Assembly (NCBI GenBank): GCA_910579955.1
Contig: CAJTWE010000022.1
Span: 1-5,856, forward strand
Direction of reading: 5' to 3'
Length of the DNA stretch: 5,856 nucleotides
Origin: an uncultured Ruminococcus sp.
Lineage (GTDB): Bacteria; Bacillota; Clostridia; Oscillospirales; Ruminococcaceae
In this document: piece after piece, positions 1 to 5,856 of the stretch
Position numbering within the stretch: the first letter of the stretch is position 1
Layout: every line of letters starts with the position of its first letter
Translations under genes and position numbers: made by a program
Notes under the pieces: model-generated
What the model saw: the letters and a program-made list of their open reading frames with translations, nothing else
What the model was told of the DNA's origin: nothing
Databases searched by the model: none

Positions 1-887
1 AACTGTACATTGATTTGTGCACTCCTTACGTCCAACTTTTTGTCCGCAGGCCCTTATGATGTGATAATATATACGGGTATTTTCAATTCGCAGGTAGAAT
101 TCCAGTAGGATTATTTCACAAACTGTCTTGAAAACATTTACTTACTTGTCTGCAAAAGCGATCTTGACGGAATCATTTTGCTGCCGAGCGTTTTCATAAT
201 GTACAGCTTGTGGAGAAAATTTTTGATTATCTGTAAGCAAAAATGATATTTTTTATGGTTACTATTGAAAAGATGTAGCGAAGCAAATCGCAACAGACAT
301 TGCAGAGGAAAAAATACCGATGCTTGATGGGTTAGTATGCCTTAGCGATATTATGGCTATTGCCCTGATTGATGAACTTAAAAGCAGGGGAGTGAGAGTT
401 CCAGAGGATATTGCCGTTACAGGTTATGACGGAATTTGGAATGCAGTAATTCATAATCCGCAAATCACAACTGTTGCAGGACGTGACAGACAATTTGGCA
501 TTCAAGCTGTTTGCAAGCTGTATAAAATGATAACCGTAAAAAAAGAATAAGACATATGCCATGATGCTGATTTCATGGATCAAAGGCAGTGAAAATAGTA
601 CTCACGATCCTGTCCTTATATTTGCCAATGCGTTGAATACGTTTCAAAATACAGCTATGCGTGTGCGAATTTCTGAAAAATGTTTTGCTTTAGTTATCAC
701 GGCGGATTCTAAAGATTTGATACACGCACGTATCGAACGTGCAAAGCAGCTTCTGCTTCATACAAATTTGCAAATTCAGGAAATAGCTTATCAATGCGGT
801 TATCAAAACGGCAATCATTTTATGCGGCAGTTTAAGGAACATACAGGAGAAACCGCAAAAAATTACAGAATCAATCATCAGATATAA
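1..887 (+). pseudogene. Decayed LacI-type sensor / AraC-type HTH hybrid transcription regulator
   Basis: This is a remnant of a sugar-sensing regulator, continuing from before base 1. Frame 1 reads GPYDVIIYTGIFNSQVEFQ, a TAG at 106-108, then DYFTNCLENIYLLVCKSDLD and GIILLPS, the first lobe of a periplasmic-binding-like domain. Homology moves to frame 3 (FHNVQLVEKIFDYL, about 192-233), then to frame 2 (KNDIFYGYY, TGA at 266-268, KDVAKQIATDIAEEKIPM). Frame 2 continues into the second-lobe signature VCLSDIMAIALIDELKSRG..VPEDIAVTGYDG..HNPQITTVAG (to 547), a TAA at 548-550, and DICHDADFMDQRQ. Frame 3 then gives the second AraC helix-turn-helix, ARIERAKQLLLHTNLQIQEI followed by AYQCGYQNGNHFMRQFKEHT, ending at TAA 885-887. 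Only about 59 codons separate the lobe-1 and lobe-2 signatures, where LacI-type domains have well over 100, so an internal deletion is likely. The first AraC HTH is also mostly unrecognisable. Domain identity is secure. Loss of function is inferred from the number of lesions. Confidence 0.8.
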
Positions 888-888
888 C

Positions 889-930
889 AAATGTCCCTGC
901 TCTATTATTGAACAGGGACATTTTCTGTAT
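889..930 (+). terminator. Intrinsic terminator between convergent genes
   Basis: A perfect 11-bp stem AAATGTCCCTG (889-899) pairs with CAGGGACATTT (913-923) around a 13-nt loop, followed by TTTTCTGTATTAT. The stem lies directly after the regulator remnant's stop codon and 27 bp beyond the stop of the minus-strand lyase gene. It is best oriented for the plus strand, because its T-run is on that side. The minus-strand side is also T/A-rich (TTTGTTATAT), so it may end both transcripts. It is conserved in form although the upstream regulator is broken, which would fit selection by the lyase gene. Confidence 0.8.
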
Positions 931-949
931 TATATACTATTATTTATAA

Positions 950-3448
950 TTATATAGAATCAATCAAAAACTCTTTCATTAAACACAAATCAAACACATT
1001 AATTCTGTTATCCTCAGAGAGATCGCCTGCCTGCCAATCTGCAAGCGTAACATCAGGTACAGCAAGTATCCATTTTTGCATTAAAGCAACGTCTGCAATA
1101 TCAAATTTTCCGTCTGCATTGACATCGCCTTTGATTTTCTTAACGTAAGAATCAGATGCCAAAACGCTGTAATTTACGCAATATGCCGACTGTCCGTTTG
1201 AGCCGAGAGCGACAACTTCGCTTGTCTTAACTTCCTTGCTGTAAATATCAAATGTAACATCGTTGCTTGTTTGTGCTGTCATAGTTGTTTTTTCAAAACC
1301 GTTCATCCAATCCGGAACTTTTTCCACTCTATTGTCAAGCATAATGAAAACAGTCATATCTTTTGCCGCTGTAAATTCCGCAAGCTCGCCTGTACTGTTC
1401 TTGGAATCGCAGGCGGTTTGTATCATCTCCGCACATTCAAGCTGATTTGGGAATGCTGTGAATGTAAAATCTCTGTCGCCGAAAATCTTATTTCCATTCT
1501 TTATATCGTCTGCAATGCTCCATTTGTTGCGGTTTGCACTGTCTTTAACAATGAGATTTGAGATAAGTCTGCCGTTTAATGGCTTTATTTTAGTACCGTT
1601 TCCAACTGTTACAGCAGGTCTTTCAGGGAGATTATAGCCAGTACCTAGGAAGAAGCTGGTATGAGGCGGCTGATTGTATGCGACCTGTTCGCCTGCTACC
1701 TGAGTTCTGTACTGTACGTCGTGCATAAGTGTTGTAAGTCTTACGTCTGTTTGATGCGAAGTGCAGTAAATTCTCAGATATTTACTGTCTTCTGTCTTTA
1801 AAACAAGCTCTTCACGCCAGTCACCGAGAATATCAGCAGAAAGACAAGGCGTTGCCTTTGTGCCGTTGCAAGATGCACAGCCGCTTGCTTCCAGAAGAAT
1901 ATCAAATCCATATTGTGCCTTTGGATTGACCTTGGTAATTGTAATATTGTCAAGAAGTTCTCGTTCTAAGTCGCCATCCCAGTAAATCAGGAAATTCATG
2001 GAATTTGGAGAAATATTTATCTTGTTTCCATTTTGGTCAAATGTGGATTTTGCCGGTCTTGCACCCCAGAATTCTGAACCGGGATTTCCTGCATAAACGT
2101 TTCCAGCGGCGCATCTTCCAGTATCCTTGTCGCCGTCAAAATGGAATATATCTTCACCAGTTTTCGCATCTATAAGTGAAACTCCATAGGGAACGTGTTC
2201 ATGACAAACCCAAAGTTCCTGACCGGGACGTTCAGGGATTAAATCGCTCAGATGCATAGCGTCGCCGTGACCCTTTTCATTGCACCAGAGGATAGTTCCG
2301 TCATCATCCAGTGCTGTTGCACCGATCATAAGCTCCTGCTTGCCGTCACCGTCAACATCCGCAGGCATACAGTTGTGATTGCCGTCGCCATAGCCGGGCT
2401 TAGAAGGGTCATATCCTGTATCGTATCCCCAGCGCTTTACAAGCTTCTTATCCACAACATCATATGCAACGGCGGTCATTCTTGTATAATAGCCACGGAC
2501 AGACACAGCGCTTGGATGTACGCCATCGCAATACATAACAGCTCCAAGATAACGCTCGCAGCGGTTGCCGTAATCATCGCCCCATGTTTTCTTTGAAACT
2601 TCTCCACGGGGATACTCATAGTTTACAGTATCAAGTGCAGCGCCTGTTGCACCGTCAAACAGCGTATAATATTCAGGACCTTGCAGAATGTGCCCGCCCT
2701 CATTGCGATAATCCTTGCTTGCATCGCCGATTACTTTACCTGTACCATCAACTGTTCCATCGCCAGTTTTACAAGTCATCTCAGCCTTGCCGTCGCAGTC
2801 AAAATCCGTCACAAGAAATTGTGTATAGTGAGCACCGGCACGAATGTTTTTGCCGAGGTCAATTCTCCAAAGCTTTTCACCTGTAAGGCGATAGCAGTCA
2901 ATATATACGTTTCCTGAAATTCCCGATTGTGAATTATCCTTTGCGTTTGTCGGGTCCCACTTCAAGAAAATCTCATATGTTCCGTCGCCGTCAACATCGC
3001 CTACAGAGCAATCTCCGGCAGTATAACTGTAGTCGCTTCCACCTGTTGGAATATCAAGCGGAATGTCCAGCCACGCATTACCTGATGTTAAATTGCAGCT
3101 ATCAGAAGAAATTACATTGCCGTTTACTAGTGTATCTACACGATATTTGGAATTTGCATTGCCCTGTGCATCCAGATATGAAGTTGCCTTGCCGGCGCTG
3201 CTTGTGTAAATAAGGTTGTTATCACGGTAGAGATTGAACTCTGTATTGTCGTAATCGTCAGCATTAAAGCGCCAGCTCACCATCATGCCATTGCCAGTAT
3301 TAACAGCACAGATTCCTCTGTCAAGATGTTCTACAATATTGTTGCCTGCTTCATATGCATCCGAAACATTTTGAACCGATATTGCAGCTGCATTTCCGAT
3401 GAGCATTGTAAGTGCAGTAAGCGTTGTCAATAATTTTGCTTTCTTCAT
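950..3448 (-). CDS. Secreted PL11-type rhamnogalacturonan lyase with C-terminal dockerin
   Basis: This 832-residue protein is predicted to cleave the rhamnose-galacturonic acid backbone of rhamnogalacturonan I by beta-elimination outside the cell. Residues 1-22 are a signal peptide (MKKAKLL..LTMLIGNAAA, likely cut before ISVQ). Residues about 28-612 match the PL11 (YesW/YesX-like) calcium-dependent beta-propeller lyases: HLDRGICAVNTGNGMMVSWR near the start, Asp-rich metal loops DVDGDGTYEI (151-160), DFDCDGKAEM (215-224) and DVDGDGKQEL (364-373), GDAMHLSDLIPERPGQELWV (395-414), LGDWREELVL (541-550), and YNQPPHTSFFLGTGYNLPER (591-610). Residues about 640-765 form an accessory beta-rich domain (MIQTACDSK, MLDNRVEKVPDWM), possibly glycan-binding. 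Residues 771-832 are a dockerin with two calcium loops, D775-N777-D779-G-D783-D786 and D809-D813-N817-D820. The ATG start has GGTGA 6 nt upstream. No cohesin or scaffoldin gene lies in the window. About 20 cysteines, including a C524/C527/C535 cluster, are notable for an exported protein. The PL11 and dockerin calls are firm; the accessory domain's role is inferred. Confidence 0.93.
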   Translation of the reverse strand: MKKAKLLTTLTALTMLIGNAAAISVQNVSDAYEAGNNIVEHLDRGICAVNTGNGMMVSWRFNADDYDNTEFNLYRDNNLIYTSSAGKATSYLDAQGNANSKYRVDTLVNGNVISSDSCNLTSGNAWLDIPLDIPTGGSDYSYTAGDCSVGDVDGDGTYEIFLKWDPTNAKDNSQSGISGNVYIDCYRLTGEKLWRIDLGKNIRAGAHYTQFLVTDFDCDGKAEMTCKTGDGTVDGTGKVIGDASKDYRNEGGHILQGPEYYTLFDGATGAALDTVNYEYPRGEVSKKTWGDDYGNRCERYLGAVMYCDGVHPSAVSVRGYYTRMTAVAYDVVDKKLVKRWGYDTGYDPSKPGYGDGNHNCMPADVDGDGKQELMIGATALDDDGTILWCNEKGHGDAMHLSDLIPERPGQELWVCHEHVPYGVSLIDAKTGEDIFHFDGDKDTGRCAAGNVYAGNPGSEFWGARPAKSTFDQNGNKINISPNSMNFLIYWDGDLERELLDNITITKVNPKAQYGFDILLEASGCASCNGTKATPCLSADILGDWREELVLKTEDSKYLRIYCTSHQTDVRLTTLMHDVQYRTQVAGEQVAYNQPPHTSFFLGTGYNLPERPAVTVGNGTKIKPLNGRLISNLIVKDSANRNKWSIADDIKNGNKIFGDRDFTFTAFPNQLECAEMIQTACDSKNSTGELAEFTAAKDMTVFIMLDNRVEKVPDWMNGFEKTTMTAQTSNDVTFDIYSKEVKTSEVVALGSNGQSAYCVNYSVLASDSYVKKIKGDVNADGKFDIADVALMQKWILAVPDVTLADWQAGDLSEDNRINVFDLCLMKEFLIDSI

Positions 3449-3477
3449 GTATAATCACCATTCCTTTATGAAACTGT

Positions 3478-3497
3478 TATGTATTAATTGATACATA
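3478..3497. repeat. Inverted repeat at the predicted lyase transcript start
   Basis: TATGTAT (3478-3484) and ATACATA (3491-3497) are complementary arms around a 6-bp spacer TAATTG. The element lies just downstream of the -10 box, spanning the predicted transcription start. It could be a second regulator site or a weak AT-only hairpin at the 5' end of the mRNA. AT-rich sequence makes such repeats common by chance, so the call is tentative. Confidence 0.3.
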
Positions 3498-3498
3498 T

Positions 3499-3527
3499 AT
3501 TATACATGATGATTCAGACAAAGTAAA
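3499..3527 (-). promoter_or_regulatory. Promoter of the rhamnogalacturonan lyase gene
   Basis: Read on the minus strand, a -35 box TTTACT (3522-3527) and a perfect -10 box TATAAT (3499-3504) are separated by exactly 17 bp. The predicted transcript start is near 3492, giving a leader of roughly 45 nt before the ATG. The boxes match a housekeeping sigma-A-type promoter. Two inverted repeats flank it, one over the -35 and one at the start of transcription, so the promoter is probably regulated. Confidence 0.75.
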
Positions 3528-3537
3528 TGACATTTAC
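3523..3537. promoter_or_regulatory. Palindromic candidate operator over the -35 box
   Basis: GTAAATG-A-CATTTAC is a perfect inverted repeat with 7-bp arms and a single central base. It overlaps five of the six bases of the lyase gene's -35 box, where a bound dimeric repressor would block RNA polymerase. It does not fit the Firmicute catabolite-repression (cre) consensus. The identity of any binding protein is unknown. Confidence 0.45.
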
Positions 3538-3763
3538 CATCATTTTTATGCGCTTTTAAATCATTTTGTTGCTTATGCGGGAAAATATAATATAATTAAG
3601 TAGCGGTAAAATCATAAGGAGCAGGGGTTAAAGAGAAGCAGAGGTTTAAAAACTTTGAATATTAGAATTATTATGAGGAAAAGTTTATTTATAAAGTTAT
3701 TCTTTATGAATATGTTTAATTATTTTTACATCCATATCTTTGCAATATTCGCACGTAAAAAGC
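3538..3763. other. AT-rich intergenic DNA without a recognisable gene
   Basis: I find no convincing gene or known RNA fold here. A rightward promoter-like pair, TTGCTT (3569-3574) and TATAAT (3591-3596) with 16 bp between, precedes a purine-rich stretch (about 3597-3645). That stretch contains ATAAGGAGCAGGGG, which looks like a ribosome binding site but has no fitting start codon. A weak stem, ATAAAG/CTTTAT (3691-3696 with 3702-3707), follows. A 33-codon reading frame at 3673-3774 lacks a ribosome binding site. The stretch may hold an upstream promoter and long leader for the LRR gene, or a degraded gene end. Confidence 0.4.
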
Positions 3764-3792
3764 TTTACATTTAATGAACATTATGGTATAAT
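3764..3792 (+). promoter_or_regulatory. Strong promoter for the LRR surface-protein gene
   Basis: The -35 box TTTACA (3764-3769, five of six consensus bases) and the -10 box TATAAT (3787-3792, perfect) are 17 bp apart. TG at 3784-3785 makes an extended -10 (TGgTATAAT). Transcription should start near 3799-3801, leaving a leader of about 100 nt before the GTG start at 3903. This is the best promoter in the window and supports the GTG-started gene as expressed. Confidence 0.8.
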
Positions 3793-3824
3793 AAAATAAA
3801 AGCAATAAGTAGCAGAGGAAAATG

Positions 3825-3879
3825 TATTATTCCGGTATAATATCATTTGGTTTTATGCTAAAATGATTTTATATAAAAT
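3825..3879 (+). promoter_or_regulatory. Inverted repeats in the 5' leader of the LRR gene
   Basis: Three symmetrical elements follow each other between the promoter and the ribosome binding site. TATTAT-TCCGGT-ATAATA spans 3825-3842. ATCATTT (3842-3848) pairs with AAATGAT (3861-3867). ATTTTATATAAAAT is a perfect 14-bp palindrome at 3866-3879, followed by a T-run. The arms are nearly all A/T, so RNA hairpins would be weak. They could instead be protein-binding sites or chance. A TATAAT at 3836-3841 and a TGcTAAAAT at 3857-3864 could be secondary -10 boxes but lack good -35 partners. Confidence 0.3.
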
Positions 3880-3889
3880 TTTTTAATTT

Positions 3890-3906
3890 AAGGAGTGGTT
3901 ATGTGA
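3890..3906 (+). promoter_or_regulatory. Ribosome binding site and overlapping ATG-TGA / GTG start
   Basis: AAGGAG (3890-3895) is a near-perfect ribosome binding site. The first ATG (3901-3903), 5 nt away, is followed at once by TGA (3904-3906), so it encodes one residue. The overlapping GTG (3903-3905), 7 nt from AAGGAG, opens the long frame and is followed by a Lys-rich signal peptide. The next in-frame ATG is codon 23, inside the hydrophobic core, and would destroy the signal peptide. GTG is therefore the chosen start. Confidence 0.85.
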
Positions 3907-5856
3907 AAAAACACAAAGCGAAACCAAAAGTAAGATGGACAGGATGGACAAAATTGCTTGCCGGCTTTATGGCAGTAATATTGACCGTTTGTTCCGTACC
4001 GATTCCAGCGAGTTTGCAGGTTAGCGCAGATTCCGGGGCTGACATCAGCACGTTAGCACAAGACGTAGGTGCAGATGTTAATGCACCAGAACAAGTTGCA
4101 ATCGATGAAACCAATTTCCCTGATGCAAACTTTAGAAACTATATTTCAGAAAATTTCGACAAAGCTGACGAGAACGACATTAAGGACGGAATTCTTGATA
4201 AAAGCGAACTTGATGCAGCACGATATATTGTTGTAGATAATAAAGGCATTAGTGATTTAAAGGGTATTGAATATTTTACTGCTTTGACAGATTTAAATTG
4301 TTATGATAATAATTTAGGAAGCCTTGACATTTCAAAAAATGTTAATTTAATAAATTTGAATTGCTACAGATGTAATTTAGAAAGTTTAGATATTAGCAGC
4401 AACGTTAATCTTAAAGTTGTATATTGTTATGAAAACAATTTAACAAGTTTAGATGTTTCAAACAATAAAAGTTTAGAGATCTTATATTGTGAAAAAAATG
4501 AATTAGAAAATTTGGATGTTTCAAATAATAAAAATTTGAAAGAGTTACACTGTTATGAAAATAAGTTAACAAGTTTAAATGTTGCTAACAATGCTTCTTT
4601 GACAAATTTAGATTGTCATGCTAATAAATTGACAAGTTTAGATGTTTCAAACAATAAAAGTTTAGAGATTTTATATTGTGAAGAAAATAATCTGACAAGT
4701 TTAGATATTAGTAAAAATACTAATATTCAATATCCTTCCAGCAGAAATAATACATATGAAATCGCCTTAGATAAAGGAAACACCTTTGACCTTAGTACTC
4801 TTCCTGGTAAATTTGATGTCACAAGAGCAAGTAGATGGTCAAATGCGACTGTTGAAGGCAATATTCTCACTGTAACAGATGCGTCTAAGAAAAATATTAC
4901 TTACAAATATGATATTGATGGAAAAGGCACACTTGAAACTTTTACTCTGACTTTTGATTCTTCATATATTACAAAGGATATGATAAGTGATATTCCTGCA
5001 CATGCCTATACAGGCGAGGAAATCAAGCCGGAAATTATAGTAACATCCGGTAAAGATACGCTTGTTCTTGGTGAAGACTATACTGTAACTTATGAAAACA
5101 ATATAAATGCTGGTACTGCATCAGCAATTATTACCGCAACAGAAGATAGTATATTTAAAGGTACAGTAACAATAGACTTCACTATCGAAAAGGCTGACCC
5201 TGTAGTAACTCCAACAATTGAAGACAAAACATATTTTGAAGGTGATAAACTTCCTGAAATTTCTATTGATGAAAATGATACTCCCGGAACAATTAAATGG
5301 CTTGATACCATTGCGGATGTCATTAAATCAGGTGTAAATGAATTGATATGGCAGTTTACTCCAGAAGACAAAGACAATTATAATGTTGTTACTGGAACTA
5401 TGATAATAAAGGCACAAACTACTACGACCACTACCACAACAACAACTACTACTACGACTACAACAACTACTACAACCACAGAAACAACAACAAGTACAAC
5501 CAAGCCGACAACTACCACAACTACAAAAACAACAACAAGTAGTACAACCAAGCCGACAACTACTACAACTACAAAAACAACAACAAGTAGCACAACAAAG
5601 CCGACAACTACTACAACTACAGCGACGACAACAAGTAGCACAACAAAGCCGACAACCACAACGACAACAGAAACAACTACAACAAGCAGCACAACAAAGC
5701 CGACAACAACCACTACAACAGAAACAACTACAACAAGCAGCACAACAAAGCCGACAACAACCACTACAACAGAAACAACTACAATAAGCAGTACAACAAA
5801 GCCATCAACCACAACCACAACAGAAACAACTACAATAAGCAGTACAACAAAGCCAT
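3903..5856 (+). CDS. Secreted LRR / Ig-like surface protein with Thr-rich linker (3' end beyond window)
   Basis: The frame is open for 651 codons from GTG to the window edge. Residues 1-42 are a long signal peptide: basic MKKHKAKPKVRWTGWTK, core LLAGFMAVILTVC, probable cut at VSA|DSG. Residues about 67-127 are a capping segment (DETNFPDANFRNYISENF, then a degenerate EF-hand-like stretch with DG at 95-96 and E102) of the kind that precedes LRRs in internalin-like Firmicute proteins. Residues 128-274 are seven 21-residue leucine-rich repeats, each with cysteine at position 6. Residues 275-352 are a beta-rich segment. Residues about 357-428 (IPAHAYTGEEIKPEIIV..GEDYTVTYENNINAGTASAIIT) and 431-504 (YFEGDKLPEISI..WQFTPEDKDNYN) are Ig-like modules. 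From residue 506 the chain is a Thr-rich linker. Such linkers in ruminococci usually tether a dockerin, binding module or anchor, which is not visible here. The likely role is surface binding or cell-to-substrate interaction; the ligand is unknown. Confidence 0.9.
   Translation, partial: MKKHKAKPKVRWTGWTKLLAGFMAVILTVCSVPIPASLQVSADSGADISTLAQDVGADVNAPEQVAIDETNFPDANFRNYISENFDKADENDIKDGILDKSELDAARYIVVDNKGISDLKGIEYFTALTDLNCYDNNLGSLDISKNVNLINLNCYRCNLESLDISSNVNLKVVYCYENNLTSLDVSNNKSLEILYCEKNELENLDVSNNKNLKELHCYENKLTSLNVANNASLTNLDCHANKLTSLDVSNNKSLEILYCEENNLTSLDISKNTNIQYPSSRNNTYEIALDKGNTFDLSTLPGKFDVTRASRWSNATVEGNILTVTDASKKNITYKYDIDGKGTLETFTLTFDSSYITKDMISDIPAHAYTGEEIKPEIIVTSGKDTLVLGEDYTVTYENNINAGTASAIITATEDSIFKGTVTIDFTIEKADPVVTPTIEDKTYFEGDKLPEISIDENDTPGTIKWLDTIADVIKSGVNELIWQFTPEDKDNYNVVTGTMIIKAQTTTTTTTTTTTTTTTTTTTTTETTTSTTKPTTTTTTKTTTSSTTKPTTTTTTKTTTSSTTKPTTTTTTATTTSSTTKPTTTTTTETTTTSSTTKPTTTTTTETTTTSSTTKPTTTTTTETTTISSTTKPSTTTTTETTTISSTTKP
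4284..4724 (+). repeat. Seven tandem 63-bp (21-residue) leucine-rich repeats
   Basis: Seven units in exact 63-bp register encode the pattern LxxLxCxxNxLxSLDvSxNxx, for example LTDLNCYDNNLGSLDISKN, LKVVYCYENNLTSLDVSNN and LTNLDCHANKLTSLDVSNN. The cysteine at position 6 is kept in all seven (unit 2 has a second, NCYRCN). In listerial internalin J a cysteine at this position stacks into a ladder along the solenoid. The array ends at IQYPSSRNN, where the consensus is lost. A 51-base stretch at 4443-4493 recurs at 4632-4682 with one mismatch, exactly three units (189 bp) later. Confidence 0.93.
5418..5855 (+). repeat. Thr-rich linker: poly-Thr run plus seven tandem 48/51-bp units
   Basis: Twenty-one consecutive Thr codons (5418-5480) mix ACT, ACG, ACC and ACA. 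After a short ETTTSTTKP piece (to 5507) come seven units. Units 1-3 (5508-5555, 5556-5603, 5604-5651) are 48 bp and encode TTTTTT(K/K/A)TTTSSTTKP. Units 4-7 (5652-5702, 5703-5753, 5754-5804, 5805-5855) are 51 bp and encode TTTTTTETTT(T/T/I/I)SSTTKP, with Ser first in unit 7. The array is still running at the window edge. Unit 7 ends on the last complete codon. Such regions act as flexible, often O-glycosylated spacers between modules. Confidence 0.93.

Noticed and set aside
320..887. Two separate small genes (76 and 108 residues) for a sensor domain and an AraC-type HTH protein
   Set aside because: Both lack a ribosome binding site at their first ATG, start in mid-domain, and homology continues upstream through stops in other frames. 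They are pieces of one broken regulator.
1263..3213. Several plus-strand frames of 60-114 codons opposite the lyase gene
   Set aside because: They overlap the well-supported PL11 and dockerin sequence, lack ribosome binding sites and show no family features; they are antisense shadows.
3673..3774. 33-codon hydrophobic frame starting MRKSLFIKLFF
   Set aside because: There is no ribosome binding site in place, it is AT-driven in composition, and it lies over the -35 box of the LRR promoter.
3899..5377. Minus-strand frames of 71 and 95 codons (3899-4114, 5090-5377)
   Set aside because: They lie opposite the LRR/Ig-like gene, have no ribosome binding sites, and their composition mirrors the sense strand.
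5378..5818. 146-residue Val-rich minus-strand reading frame
   Set aside because: It is the antisense of the Thr linker: ACN codons read backwards give GTN/NGT, producing an artificial Val-rich chain. It has no signal peptide, ribosome binding site or family resemblance.
5508..5855. Regular repeats that could suggest a CRISPR array
   Set aside because: The units are contiguous coding repeats in frame, without unique spacers, and encode a Thr-rich linker.

Overview
The window looks like accessory, carbohydrate-degradation DNA from an anaerobic gut or rumen Firmicute of the Ruminococcus type. The evidence is a secreted pectin lyase ending in a two-repeat dockerin, a surface protein with a long Thr-rich linker of the kind common in fibrolytic ruminococci, AT-rich intergenic DNA with textbook TATAAT boxes, and AGGAG-type ribosome binding sites. 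The genus is an inference from protein style, not from a marker gene.

Bases 1-887 (+) hold the wreck of a sugar-responsive transcription regulator. It had a LacI-type periplasmic-binding-protein-like sensor fused to an AraC-type helix-turn-helix (the architecture of E. coli XylR). The reading frame is broken by three in-frame stops, at least three frame changes and apparent internal deletions. A hairpin terminator at 889-923 separates it from the convergent gene on the minus strand.

Bases 950-3448 (-) encode an 832-residue secreted PL11-type rhamnogalacturonan lyase with a C-terminal accessory domain and a dockerin. Its promoter is clear (-35 TTTACT, 17 bp, -10 TATAAT), and a perfect 7+1+7 palindrome sits on the -35 box as a candidate operator.

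Bases 3449-3902 form a 454-bp divergent intergenic region with a second strong promoter (TTTACA, 17 bp, TGgTATAAT) pointing right, and AT-rich inverted repeats in the leader.

Bases 3903-5856 (+) hold the second large gene. It starts at GTG and runs off the window end, so an ATG-to-stop search misses it. It encodes a secreted modular protein: signal peptide, N-terminal cap, seven exact 21-residue leucine-rich repeats with a cysteine at a fixed position (internalin-J-like 'cysteine ladder'), three beta-rich/Ig-like segments, then a Thr-rich linker of 21 consecutive Thr and seven tandem 16-17-residue units. The missing C-terminus should show whether it is a dockerin, cohesin or cell-wall-anchored protein.

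Together the two intact genes suggest a cell-surface module for attaching to and opening pectin (rhamnogalacturonan I). The lyase is delivered through dockerin-cohesin docking, and the LRR protein may act in adhesion or as a cellulosome component. The functional link between them is inferred only from adjacency and shared secretion.
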